30,421 nt of DNA, taken from assembly GCA_034679985.1 (NCBI GenBank), contig JAXITR010000024.1, positions 1-30,421 on the forward strand. Reading direction: 5' to 3'. This document shows, one piece after another, positions 1 through 8,274 of this stretch (positions are counted from its first letter, which is position 1; every line of letters begins with the position of its first letter). Position numbers and translations under genes: made by a program. Below the pieces are notes generated by a model. That model was not told where the DNA came from and made no database searches. It was given only the letters and a program-made list of their open reading frames with translations. This DNA comes from CAMDTE01 sp034679985. GTDB lineage: Bacteria > Bacteroidota > Bacteroidia > Flavobacteriales > Schleiferiaceae.

Positions 1-2188
1 GGTGTACACGGACCACGAACTTTTTGAGCGCTACCAGCGCTTCCGCCTGAAAAACGGATTCGACAAGGCCCACGCCATCACCCTGCAAGAACTGCAAAGT
101 TTGCAGATGGGGGATTTTGTGACCCACTTGGACCACGGCGTTGGGAAATTTGGCGGTCTCCAAAAAATTGACGTGGGGGGCGCCGTGCAAGAAGCCATCA
201 AGCTGATTTACCGGGACAACGACGTGCTCTACGTCAGCATCCACAGCCTCCACAAGATCGCCAAGTTCAACGCCAAAGACGGAACCGCGCCCGCGCTGCA
301 CAAGCTGGGATCCGGAGCGTGGCAAACGCTCAAAGCCAAGGCGAAAAAGCGGGTCAAGGAGATGGCCTACGACCTCATTCAGTTGTACGCTCGCCGCAAA
401 GACGCGCCGGGCCACGCCTTTGCTCCGGACTCCTACCTCCAGCACGAGTTGGAGGCTTCCTTTGTCTACGAGGATACCCCGGACCAAGTCAAATCCACCG
501 CGGACGTCAAGGCAGACATGGAAAAACCGCGTCCCATGGACCGATTGGTTTGCGGCGACGTGGGATTTGGCAAGACGGAAATCGCCATTCGCGCAGCCTT
601 CAAGGCCGCTACGGACGGCAAACAGGTAGCCGTCTTGGTTCCCACCACCCTCCTGGCCTTCCAGCACTTCAAGACCTTCAGCAAGCGCTTGGCTTCCTTC
701 CCCGTGCGCGTGGATTACCTCAACCGTACGCGCACCGCCAAAGAAACCAGAGCCATCCTCCAAGACTTAGCAGACGGCAAAATCGACATCCTCATCGGCA
801 CGCACAAATTGGTGGGCAAAGACGTGCAGTTCAAAGACTTGGGCCTGCTCGTCATCGACGAAGAACAAAAGTTTGGCGTCAACGTCAAAGACAAGTTGAA
901 AACCTTGCGCGTGCAGCTGGACACCCTCACGCTCACCGCCACCCCCATCCCCCGAACCCTTCAGTTTTCGTTGCTTTCCGCCCGAGACCTGAGCGTCATG
1001 GCCACGCCGCCCCCCAACCGGCAGCCCATTGAGACGCACGTCATGGGCTTTGGCGAGGAAGTGGTGCGCGACGCCATCCAGTACGAGCTGTCCCGCGGAG
1101 GCCAGGTCTTTTTCATTCACAACCGCATTGAGAACATTCAGGAGGTGGCAGGAATGATCCAGCGCTTGGTTCCGGAGGCCCGCGTGGGCATCGCGCACGG
1201 CCAGCTGGAAGGCCACAAGTTGGAGACCCTGATGCTCTCCTTCATGGAAGGCGATTTTGATGTTTTGGTGAGCACCACCCTCATTGAGAGCGGATTGGAC
1301 GTGCCCAACGCCAACACCATCGTGATCAACCAAGCCCACCGCTTTGGCTTGAGCGACCTGCACCAAATGCGCGGTCGCGTGGGCCGAAGCAACCGCAAAG
1401 CATTTTGCTACCTGCTGGCGCCGCCGCTGGGCTCCCTACCGGACGAGTCCCGCAAACGTTTGCAAGCATTGGAGCAGTTCTCGGACCTGGGAAGCGGCTT
1501 CAAAATTGCCCTTCGGGACCTGGAAATCCGGGGCGCTGGGGACTTGCTGGGCGCAGACCAAAGCGGCTTCATCAACGACCTGGGCTTCGACACCTACCAA
1601 AAGATCCTGGCAGAAGCCGTCTCGGAATTGAAGAAATCCGAGTTCAAAGATTTGTTTGCAGACACCCCCGGCGGATGGGGAAGCCAGGAAGCGGATTGCC
1701 TCATAGACACCGATTTGGAGGTCCTGCTGCCGGACAGCTACGTCAATTTTGTGGAAGAGCGCCTGAAACTCTACCAAGCGCTGGACGCATTGATCACGGA
1801 AACCGACTTAATCCGATTCCAGGAGGGTTTGGTGGACCGTTTTGGGCCGTTGCCCCCGGCGGCCCAACGCCTCATGCAAGCCGTGCGCGTCAAGTGGCTT
1901 GGCACAAAAATTGGACTGGAGAAGTTGGTGATCAAACAAAACAAAGCCATCGGCTACTTTCCTTCCGACGCGCAGTCGGACTACTACCAATCTCCGTCTT
2001 TCCAGGCGGTGTTGCTCGCCTTGCAGCAGCACCCGCGCACCTTCCGCATGAAACAAAAGAACGAACGCCTTACCTTGGTGTGCGAGCCCATTCCTACCCT
2101 GGACGCCGCACTGCAGGCGCTCCACTGGTTGTTGCCGGCAGAAGTAGAGACGGCAAACGCCTCAGAACCTTTGAATTCCCCCCAATGA
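1..2188 (+). CDS. mfd: Transcription-repair coupling factor Mfd, C-terminal part (5' end outside window)
   Basis: ATP-dependent DNA translocase that removes RNA polymerase stalled at lesions and recruits the nucleotide excision repair machinery. The frame is open from base 2 and carries about 728 residues. Full Mfd is roughly 1100 residues, so the N-terminal UvrB-like part lies upstream; the GTG at base 2 is an internal valine, not a start. In order I see the CarD-like RNA polymerase interaction domain (near residues 33-95 of the visible part, motif HLDHGVGKF), Walker A GDVGFGKTE (185-193), the DEEQ box (286-289), TATPIPR (about 312), RGRVGRS (about 457) and the C-terminal D7 region. The stop overlaps the start of the ABC ATPase gene by four bases (ATGA), so the downstream genes are probably co-translated. 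Identification is secure. Confidence 0.97.
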   Translation, partial: VYTDHELFERYQRFRLKNGFDKAHAITLQELQSLQMGDFVTHLDHGVGKFGGLQKIDVGGAVQEAIKLIYRDNDVLYVSIHSLHKIAKFNAKDGTAPALHKLGSGAWQTLKAKAKKRVKEMAYDLIQLYARRKDAPGHAFAPDSYLQHELEASFVYEDTPDQVKSTADVKADMEKPRPMDRLVCGDVGFGKTEIAIRAAFKAATDGKQVAVLVPTTLLAFQHFKTFSKRLASFPVRVDYLNRTRTAKETRAILQDLADGKIDILIGTHKLVGKDVQFKDLGLLVIDEEQKFGVNVKDKLKTLRVQLDTLTLTATPIPRTLQFSLLSARDLSVMATPPPNRQPIETHVMGFGEEVVRDAIQYELSRGGQVFFIHNRIENIQEVAGMIQRLVPEARVGIAHGQLEGHKLETLMLSFMEGDFDVLVSTTLIESGLDVPNANTIVINQAHRFGLSDLHQMRGRVGRSNRKAFCYLLAPPLGSLPDESRKRLQALEQFSDLGSGFKIALRDLEIRGAGDLLGADQSGFINDLGFDTYQKILAEAVSELKKSEFKDLFADTPGGWGSQEADCLIDTDLEVLLPDSYVNFVEERLKLYQALDALITETDLIRFQEGLVDRFGPLPPAAQRLMQAVRVKWLGTKIGLEKLVIKQNKAIGYFPSDAQSDYYQSPSFQAVLLALQQHPRTFRMKQKNERLTLVCEPIPTLDAALQALHWLLPAEVETANASEPLNSPQ

Positions 2189-3117
2189 TACGCGCTGAAA
2201 ACATTTCCAAACGCTACGCGGACCACACCGCGCTCAACGACGTCAGCCTGCACATCCCCAAAGGCAGTTTGTACGGCCTGCTGGGCCCCAACGGTGCCGG
2301 CAAAACAACTTTTTTGCGCATCCTGAACCAAATCATCGATCCGGATGCCGGGCAGGTGTTGTTGGACGGCCGTCCCCTGCAGCGAAACGACATTGCGCGC
2401 ATTGGGTACTTGCCGGAGGAGCGCGGGTTGTACAAAAAAATGGCCGTAGGGGACCAATCCCTGTACTTGGCCCGGTTGAAAGGACTTTCCGAAGCTGAGG
2501 CCAAAAAACGGCTGGTGTACTGGTTTGAAAAACTGGGCATGGAATCTTGGTGGGACAAGAAAATCGAAGAACTTTCCAAAGGAATGGCCCAAAAAGTTCA
2601 ATTCGTCACCACCGTGCTTCACCAACCGGAAGTGCTGATCTTTGACGAACCTTTTTCCGGGTTTGACCCCTTGGCGGCCCAGCAAATCCGTGCAGAAATG
2701 CTGGAATTGCACCGCAACGGCACCACCCTGCTCTTCTCCACCCACCGCATGGAAAACGTGGAAGAAATGTGCACCCACATTGGATTGATCAACAAATCCC
2801 GTCGCGTTTTGGAAGGGTCCGTTGCTGAGGTGGTGCGCAGCCACCGCACCCATCGCTACACCGTGATCTACCAAACACCGGACGGTTTGGCGCTGGCTGC
2901 AGAAGCCACCGCACCCTTCCAGGTGGTGTCTGACGAGGCCTTGCCGGGCTCCGATTGGCGCACGGGGCGCTCCCTGTGTGTGCAGTTGACCGCCAACGAA
3001 GGATTGAACCACGTTCTGGGTGCGTTGTTGCCCCACGCAGACGTGCTGGAAGCCCACGAATCCGTTCCCAGCATGAACGACATTTTCATTCAAACCGTTC
3101 AAAACGCCGCTTCATGA
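2185..3117 (+). CDS. ABC transporter ATP-binding protein (NatA/CcmA-type exporter)
   Basis: Cytoplasmic ATPase of a two-component ABC-2 exporter, 310 residues. Visible motifs are Walker A GPNGAGKT (34-41), an ABC signature in the variant form LSKGMAQKVQ (130-139), Walker B LIFDEP (151-156) and an H-loop histidine in STHRMENVE (about 184). The C-terminal 100 residues form the extra domain usual in exporters of this family, similar to DUF4162. The start is set by the ATGA overlap with mfd, and the end overlaps the permease start in the same way, so the ATPase and permease are coupled. The substrate cannot be read from sequence; sodium, drug and lipid export are all known in this family. Confidence 0.93.
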   Translation: MIRAENISKRYADHTALNDVSLHIPKGSLYGLLGPNGAGKTTFLRILNQIIDPDAGQVLLDGRPLQRNDIARIGYLPEERGLYKKMAVGDQSLYLARLKGLSEAEAKKRLVYWFEKLGMESWWDKKIEELSKGMAQKVQFVTTVLHQPEVLIFDEPFSGFDPLAAQQIRAEMLELHRNGTTLLFSTHRMENVEEMCTHIGLINKSRRVLEGSVAEVVRSHRTHRYTVIYQTPDGLALAAEATAPFQVVSDEALPGSDWRTGRSLCVQLTANEGLNHVLGALLPHADVLEAHESVPSMNDIFIQTVQNAAS

Positions 3118-4427
3118 ACCCCATTTGGATTGTTGCCCAACGCGAATTTTTGACCCGGGTCAAGAAGCGCAGTTTTCTCATCATGACCCTCCTGGGTCCG
3201 TTGTTCTTTGGCTTGCTGATGGTGGCCCCGGCCCTGCTGGCCTCCTTGCCGGAGGGGCCCAAGAAATTGTTGGTGGTGGACCACAGCTACCTCTTGGTAG
3301 GCGAAAAGGGAATGGAGGACGTGGTCTACGAATTCCTCAAACCCACCCCGGAGGCGCTCGCCAACGGAAAGAAAATCCTAGAAACAAATTCGGAATTCGA
3401 CGGCTTGTTGTATTTGCCCCCCAGCGAAAACAAGGATCCGGACTACATCCTGAAGAACGCTAAGCTGTTTTCGTTGGAAGACCTGCCCATTTCCTTAATG
3501 GCGGGTGTAGAAGACCAACTGGAGCAAAAGGCCTACGAGCAGAAACTGCGCTTGGAAGGCGTGGACCCGGAGGTCGTGAAGCGTGCGGAAACCAACGCGC
3601 GGCTGACGTCGGTTTTGATGGGCGATGCCGGTGAGGAAGAAAACAGTCCGGCAGAATTCAAAATGATCCTGGGTCTGGCCGCCGGGTACCTCATCTACAT
3701 TTTTGTGTTCCTGTACGCCACCCAAATCATGCGCGGCGTGATTGAGGAGAAAACTTCCCGCATTGTGGAAGTCATCATTTCGTCGGTAAAACCCATGCAA
3801 TTGATGCTGGGCAAAATCACGGGGATTGCCAGCGTTGGGCTGCTGCAATTCATCATCTGGGTGGGGCTCACTGCGGCGCTGTACGCGGGCTTGAGCGCTA
3901 CGGTTTTGGCCGACGCCTTCAACCCCGAAGTCATTGCGCAGATGCAGGCGCAACCGGATTCCGGCGGAATGGCCGCTGAAGTTTTGAGCGCCTTGCACTC
4001 CATCAACTACCCGCTCATCCTGAGCGCGTTCTTGTTTTACTTCTTGGGCGGCTACCTGCTGTACGGCGCACTCTTCGCTGCGGTGGGATCTGCCGTGGAC
4101 GCAGAAGCAGACACCCAGCAATTCATGCTGCCGCTGACCCTGCCTTTGATTCTGGCCTTGTTGGTTTCCATGCGCGTCATGGAATCCCCAGACAGCCCGT
4201 TGGCGTTTTGGTTCTCCATGGTCCCCTTCACCTCTCCGGTGGTGATGATGACGCGCATTCCTTTTGGCGTGCCCTACTGGGAACTGGGCCTTTCCATGGT
4301 GCTGCTGGTGCTGGGCTTCCTGGGCACCACCTGGTTGGCCTCGCGCATCTACCGCATCGGCATCCTGTCCTACGGAAAGAAGGCGTCGTTTAAGGACTTG
4401 TGGAAGTGGGTACGGTCCGACCAATGA
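3114..4427 (+). CDS. ABC-2 type transporter permease (NatB-like)
   Basis: Inner-membrane partner of the preceding ATPase, 437 residues. The layout is that of NatB-like permeases: one N-terminal membrane helix (about residues 22-44, after MNPIWIVAQREF), a large extracytoplasmic domain rich in charged residues (about 45-185), then a cluster of hydrophobic helices from about residue 186 to the end. The conserved segment RGVIEEKTSRIVEVI lies in the second half, just after the first helix of the cluster, as expected for this family. Start and stop both use 4-base ATGA overlaps with the ATPase gene and the phosphatase gene. What it exports is unknown. Confidence 0.92.
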   Translation: MNPIWIVAQREFLTRVKKRSFLIMTLLGPLFFGLLMVAPALLASLPEGPKKLLVVDHSYLLVGEKGMEDVVYEFLKPTPEALANGKKILETNSEFDGLLYLPPSENKDPDYILKNAKLFSLEDLPISLMAGVEDQLEQKAYEQKLRLEGVDPEVVKRAETNARLTSVLMGDAGEEENSPAEFKMILGLAAGYLIYIFVFLYATQIMRGVIEEKTSRIVEVIISSVKPMQLMLGKITGIASVGLLQFIIWVGLTAALYAGLSATVLADAFNPEVIAQMQAQPDSGGMAAEVLSALHSINYPLILSAFLFYFLGGYLLYGALFAAVGSAVDAEADTQQFMLPLTLPLILALLVSMRVMESPDSPLAFWFSMVPFTSPVVMMTRIPFGVPYWELGLSMVLLVLGFLGTTWLASRIYRIGILSYGKKASFKDLWKWVRSDQ

Positions 4428-5452
4428 CCCCACTGGGCTGGCAGGAGGCACTGGACGGATGGAACGCGGCGTTGGCCTCCGTTCCCGCCGGAGTTCCGGA
4501 ATCCTCTCGCTGGGCGGTGGTGGACTGCGGAACCAACACCTTCAACCTTTTGGTGCGCGACGTGCGCACGTCTGAGTTGGTTTGGAGCACCAAATTGCCC
4601 GTAAAGTTGGGACTGGGCGGCCTCACCAACGGCCGGTTGGCCCCCGAGGCCATGGAACGCGGCGTGCACGCCTTGAAGCTCTTCCGGACAGCAGCTCAGC
4701 ACCTGGGGGTGGAACGCCTGTGGGCGTTTGCCACCTCCGGCGTGCGCAGCACGGAAAACGGGGCGGAGTTCGCCGAGCGCGCGGAGCGCGAGGCGGGGGT
4801 TCCCCTCAACGTGATCGACGGTCTCCAAGAAGCCGCCTTTATTTACGCCGGCGTTCGCCAAGCGGTACCCATCGCCCGCGAGCCCGTTTTGGTCATGGAC
4901 ATCGGCGGCGGGAGCACTGAGTTTATTGTGGGTTCCGGCGAGGAGGTACTGTGGTCCCTCAGTTTGCCGCTGGGCGTGACCCGCTTGCGCGAACAGTTTC
5001 AACCGCACGACCCCCTTACGGAATCGGATTTGGCGGCACTCCACGCGCACTTGGACCAGCAACTCCAACCCGTTTTTGCGGCCGTCGAGCAGTACCGCCC
5101 CCAACAACTCATTGGCTCCTCCGGTTCCTTCGACACCCTGTACGATTTGTGGGCGCTGGCCCACGGCAGGCCCGCGCTGGCACCCGGACAAACGCACGCG
5201 GAATGGCCCGCCGGTGCCTTGGAACCGTTGTTTGAGCAATTGCTCCACACCACCGTGAGCGAGCGTTTGCAGCTGCCGGGCATGGTTCCCATGCGCGCAG
5301 ACACCTTGCACCTGAGCCCCTTGCAGATTGCTCCCATCCTGCAAAAACTTCCGGCCGCAACTCCCGTTGGCCTGAGTACCTTTGCACTCAAAGAGGGCGT
5401 ATGGACGACCCTCCTTCAAAACCCCTCCGAATGGCGCGCATCCTCCTGGTAG
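4424..5452 (+). CDS. Ppx/GppA family phosphatase (exopolyphosphatase-like)
   Basis: Member of the ASKHA-fold Ppx/GppA family, which hydrolyses polyphosphate or the 5' phosphate of pppGpp. The predicted protein has 342 residues, the short form without the C-terminal HD domain of E. coli Ppx. Phosphate-binding loop 1 is VVDCGTNTFNLLV (32-44) and loop 2 is MDIGGGSTEF (158-167). The N-terminus has about 28 extra residues before the first strand. I chose the ATG at 4424 because it overlaps the permease stop (ATGA); an ATG at 4400 in the same frame would sit inside the permease gene and is less likely. Whether polyphosphate or pppGpp is the real substrate cannot be told here. Confidence 0.9.
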   Translation: MTPLGWQEALDGWNAALASVPAGVPESSRWAVVDCGTNTFNLLVRDVRTSELVWSTKLPVKLGLGGLTNGRLAPEAMERGVHALKLFRTAAQHLGVERLWAFATSGVRSTENGAEFAERAEREAGVPLNVIDGLQEAAFIYAGVRQAVPIAREPVLVMDIGGGSTEFIVGSGEEVLWSLSLPLGVTRLREQFQPHDPLTESDLAALHAHLDQQLQPVFAAVEQYRPQQLIGSSGSFDTLYDLWALAHGRPALAPGQTHAEWPAGALEPLFEQLLHTTVSERLQLPGMVPMRADTLHLSPLQIAPILQKLPAATPVGLSTFALKEGVWTTLLQNPSEWRASSW

Positions 5453-6588
5453 AAGACGAAAGAGCCATCCGCAACGTGTTGCGGAACATCTTGTTGACCG
5501 AAGACAAGGCCCACGTCATCGCGGAAGCCGAAAACGGCCAGGAAGCGATTGACGCCTTGGCGATTGGCACTTTTGACTTGGTGCTCTGCGACATCAAAAT
5601 GCCGTTGAAGGACGGCATCGAAGTGCTGGACTACGCCGTGGCGCATGCCCCGGAAACCCCGGTGGTCATGATTTCCGGACACGGGGATCTGGACACGGCC
5701 GTTTCTTGCCTGCGCAAGGGAGCTTTTGACTACATCGCCAAGCCGCCGGATTTGAACCGACTGGTGCAGACCATTCGCCAAGCCTTGGACCGCGGCCGAT
5801 TGGTTGCGGAAAACAAAACACTGCGCAAGAAAATCACCTCCAAGTACCAAATGGTGGGCGACAGCGCGGCCCTGGAGGACATTCGCCAAATGGTGGACAA
5901 AGTAGCCCCCACGGACGCCCGGGTGTTGATCACGGGGCCCAACGGCAGCGGAAAGGAAATAGTAGCGCACCGCATCCACGAATCCAGCGCGCGGGCTCGG
6001 ATGCCGCTGGTGGAGGTCAACTGCGCGGCCATACCCTCAGAATTGATTGAAAGCGAGCTCTTTGGCCATACCAAAGGCGCCTTCACGTCCGCCGTCAAAG
6101 ACCGCAAAGGAAAGTTTGAATTGGCCCACGAGGGCACGCTCTTTTTGGACGAAATTGGAGACATGAGCCTGTCTGCACAGGCCAAGGTTTTGCGCGCCCT
6201 GCAAGAAAACACCATCACTCCGGTGGGGGCAGACAAATCCATCGCGGTAAACGTGCGGGTATTGGCCGCTACCAACAAAGACCTGGAAAAAGAAATGGCC
6301 GAGGGTCGGTTCCGGGAAGACTTGTACCACCGACTGAGCGTGATCGTGATCAAAGTTCCGGGTTTGGACCACCGAAAAGAAGACATCCCGGCCTTGGCCA
6401 GCCACTTCGGCGGATTGCTCTCGTCCGAAAGCGGTTTTCCTGCCAAGAAGTTTAGTCCGGCTGCGCTGCAGGCGCTTCAAACGCGCTCCTGGAGCGGGAA
6501 CATTCGGCAGTTGCGCAACGTGGTGGAACGGCTGTTCATTTTGTGCGGCACCACCATCGAGGCCGAGGACATCGAGCGGTACGCCTGA
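5431..6588 (+). CDS. NtrC-family response regulator (REC + AAA+) without DNA-binding domain
   Basis: A 385-residue protein with a receiver domain (1-115; phospho-acceptor Asp54 in LCDIKMP, Lys104 in AKPPD) and a sigma-54-interaction AAA+ domain (about 140-385). Walker A is GPNGSGKE (169-176), Walker B is FLDEIGD (238-244), and the usually invariant GAFTGA loop reads GAFTSA (216-221). The protein ends right after the AAA+ lid, with no Fis-type helix-turn-helix. I recall a Bacteroidota family with this layout, so it is probably a subfamily trait and not a truncation. The start at 5431 (MARILLVEDE) fits receiver domains; ATG 5401 would add ten residues. Either start overlaps the phosphatase gene (22 bases from 5431), so the regulator is coupled to it. 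The cognate kinase is not in the window. Confidence 0.92.
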   Translation: MARILLVEDERAIRNVLRNILLTEDKAHVIAEAENGQEAIDALAIGTFDLVLCDIKMPLKDGIEVLDYAVAHAPETPVVMISGHGDLDTAVSCLRKGAFDYIAKPPDLNRLVQTIRQALDRGRLVAENKTLRKKITSKYQMVGDSAALEDIRQMVDKVAPTDARVLITGPNGSGKEIVAHRIHESSARARMPLVEVNCAAIPSELIESELFGHTKGAFTSAVKDRKGKFELAHEGTLFLDEIGDMSLSAQAKVLRALQENTITPVGADKSIAVNVRVLAATNKDLEKEMAEGRFREDLYHRLSVIVIKVPGLDHRKEDIPALASHFGGLLSSESGFPAKKFSPAALQALQTRSWSGNIRQLRNVVERLFILCGTTIEAEDIERYA

Positions 6589-6609
6589 GCGAGAACAGCA
6601 AACGTTTAT

Positions 6610-7995
6610 TTAAATCGATTTCGCGCGCAAAACGCGGAAAAAGCGCCACGTGAGGAAGACGGCGGAAAGGGTTAATCCCAAAGCCAGGGCTTGCCACACG
6701 CCCAAGGCGCCCAATCCCCAGTGTTTTGAGGCCAGGTAGGCCAGTGGGAGGGTGATGACAAAGTAGACCACAAAGGTGGACCAGGTTGGAATTTTAACGT
6801 CGCCCAGGCCGCGCAGTGCGCCCAGGGCCGTTACCTGGAGGCCGTCGGACAGCTGGAAAAAGACCGCCACCAACAAGAGCTGCGCGGCCGCTGCGATGGT
6901 GGCCGGGTCGCTGTTGTACAGGGACGGAAGGAAATGGCGCCCCGCAAAGAAGACCACCCCGGAAAGGGCCATGAACGCCAAGGTCAAACCAAAGAGATTG
7001 GTGGCCGCAGCCCGCGCCTCTACCGGTTTGTTTTGGCCCAGCAACTGCCCCACCCGAATGGTGGCTGCGGCCCCAAAGCCGGAGGCCGCCATGTAGCTGA
7101 TGCTCGCCAGGTTGATGGCAATTTGGTGGGCCGCTAAAGGAACGGCGCCCGTGGTGCCGATGATCCAGGCGGACGCGGCGAAGGCGCCCACTTCAAACAG
7201 GTACTGCAGCGCGGTGGGAATGCCCAACTTCAGAATGGCTTGAACCGGTTTCTTTTTGGGCGGAGCTTCGTGGAAGCCCACCAAGGCCGGCTTGAACTCC
7301 GGGCTGCTGTGCACGGCCCACGCCAAGGCGCCGGCCATGAACAGTCGGGACAGGGCCGTGGCCACTCCAGCGCCGGTCATGCCGAGTTCCGGAAAGCCCC
7401 ACACGCCGTGGATGAGCAGGTAGTTCAAACCAATGTTCAGTCCGTTGCCAATAAGGGAAATGCGCGTGGCCACGCGGGTGTTGCCGCGGCCTTCGGCAAA
7501 TTGCTTGTAGGCCATGAACAACATCAGCGGAAAGAGCGAAAAACCAACCACATACACGTAGCCGGCAGCCGTTTGCATCACTTCTTGGGGCTGTCCCAGC
7601 AAAGCACCAGCCGAAGGCACGGCAAAGGTCAAAAGAGCCAGGACCAACCCCAAGACGGCGTTGATCCAGAGGGCGTTTTTGAGCAGTCGGCCCGTCTTCT
7701 CGTGCTTGCCCCGGCCGGTAGCCCGCGCCACCAAAGGCGTCAAACCGTAGGATATACCAATCCCCAAGACCAGGGGAAGGGCCAAAAAACTGTTGGCAAA
7801 GGAGACCGCCGCCAAAGGCACGGTGCCCAATTGCCCCACCATGATGCTGTCTGCTACCCCCGTAGCGATGTGGCCAACTTGGCCCACCATCACAGGGAGT
7901 GCCAACGCCAAATTCAGCTTCCAGTGCGGAAGCGGCGTTGTTTTTTTGGGATGTTTAGCGTGTCCGTTGGGAAACGCAGACGATTCGGAGCTCAC
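6610..7995 (-). CDS. MATE family multidrug/sodium efflux transporter (NorM-like)
   Basis: Inner-membrane antiporter of the multidrug and toxic compound extrusion family, which exports cationic drugs or metabolites against Na+ or H+. The 461 residues fit the family length and are hydrophobic throughout, with the typical two-lobe arrangement. The first helix region carries ALPVMVGQVGHIATGVADSI, a form of the MATE N-terminal signature, and the second lobe begins near LGIPTALQYLFEVGAF. The start is a GTG at 7995 that overlaps the stop of the small upstream gene (GTGA), which implies translational coupling. The 3' end faces the response regulator gene with only 21 bases between the stops and no hairpin terminator visible. 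Confidence 0.94.
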   Translation of the reverse strand: MSSESSAFPNGHAKHPKKTTPLPHWKLNLALALPVMVGQVGHIATGVADSIMVGQLGTVPLAAVSFANSFLALPLVLGIGISYGLTPLVARATGRGKHEKTGRLLKNALWINAVLGLVLALLTFAVPSAGALLGQPQEVMQTAAGYVYVVGFSLFPLMLFMAYKQFAEGRGNTRVATRISLIGNGLNIGLNYLLIHGVWGFPELGMTGAGVATALSRLFMAGALAWAVHSSPEFKPALVGFHEAPPKKKPVQAILKLGIPTALQYLFEVGAFAASAWIIGTTGAVPLAAHQIAINLASISYMAASGFGAAATIRVGQLLGQNKPVEARAAATNLFGLTLAFMALSGVVFFAGRHFLPSLYNSDPATIAAAAQLLLVAVFFQLSDGLQVTALGALRGLGDVKIPTWSTFVVYFVITLPLAYLASKHWGLGALGVWQALALGLTLSAVFLTWRFFRVLRAKSI

Positions 7996-8225
7996 TCCAT
8001 CGCCTCGTAGCGATCCACTTCGCGCTGGTAAAACGCTTCAGCTTGCTCCACAAGGGCCGCAATTTCTGCTGTGGTCTCCTCTTCGTTCTCGGAATCCAAC
8101 TCGTCAAACACCTCCATTTCGTCGGTGTCCAGGTCCAATACGAACCGCGGATACTCGGTGTGGATGATGAATACGCTTTCCGGCTGATCGGTGTTGTCGC
8201 CTACAAGAAATTTTGGGAACGCCAT
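7992..8225 (-). CDS. Small acidic conserved protein of unknown function
   Basis: A 77-residue acidic protein beginning MAFPKFLVGDNTDQPESVF, followed by an IHTEYPRFVLDLD segment, an acidic middle (DELDSENEEETT) and a C-terminal amphipathic helix ending in YREVD-like residues (FYQREVDRYEAME). I recall similar short proteins in flavobacteria, also uncharacterised, so I regard it as a real gene and not a chance frame. The ATG at 8225 is preferred over longer in-frame starts because the conserved part begins there and a TAnnTTTG box lies 15 bases upstream. It is coupled to the MATE gene by a GTGA overlap. No function can be assigned. Confidence 0.8.
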   Translation of the reverse strand: MAFPKFLVGDNTDQPESVFIIHTEYPRFVLDLDTDEMEVFDELDSENEEETTAEIAALVEQAEAFYQREVDRYEAME

Positions 8226-8234
8226 GGCAAAAGG

Positions 8235-8268
8235 TTTTGTCAAATGTACCGCCGTTCGCGTAATTTCG
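8235..8268 (+). promoter_or_regulatory. Putative promoter (-33 TTTG, -7 TAATTTCG) for the double glycosyltransferase
   Basis: A TTTTG at 8235-8239 is followed after 21 bases by TAATTTCG (8261-8268), one mismatch from TAnnTTTG. The box ends six bases before the GTG at 8275, which supports that start. Transcription would begin at or near the start codon. Confidence 0.35.
8241..8248 (-). promoter_or_regulatory. Putative -7 promoter box TACATTTG for the small acidic protein / MATE operon
   Basis: On the minus strand the sequence TACATTTG matches the Bacteroidota -7 consensus TAnnTTTG at all six fixed bases and ends 15 bases before the ATG at 8225. No clear -33 TTTG element stands upstream at the usual distance, so this is a one-box prediction. 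Confidence 0.45.
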
Positions 8269-8274
8269 AGCTCT

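Noticed and set aside
2..4. GTG at base 2 as the start of mfd
   Set aside because: The visible protein lacks the N-terminal third of Mfd and begins within a conserved stretch just before the CarD-like domain, so the gene is cut by the window edge.
1984..3102. Minus-strand open frame opposite the end of mfd and the ABC ATPase gene
   Set aside because: It spans the coupled mfd/ABC junction, has a shadow-like composition, and both sense genes carry all family motifs.
8191..8274. Longer N-terminus for the double glycosyltransferase (ATG 8191 or 8224)
   Set aside because: The added residues do not resemble glycosyltransferase sequence, they overlap the divergent conserved small gene, and a promoter-like box at 8261-8268 points to GTG 8275.
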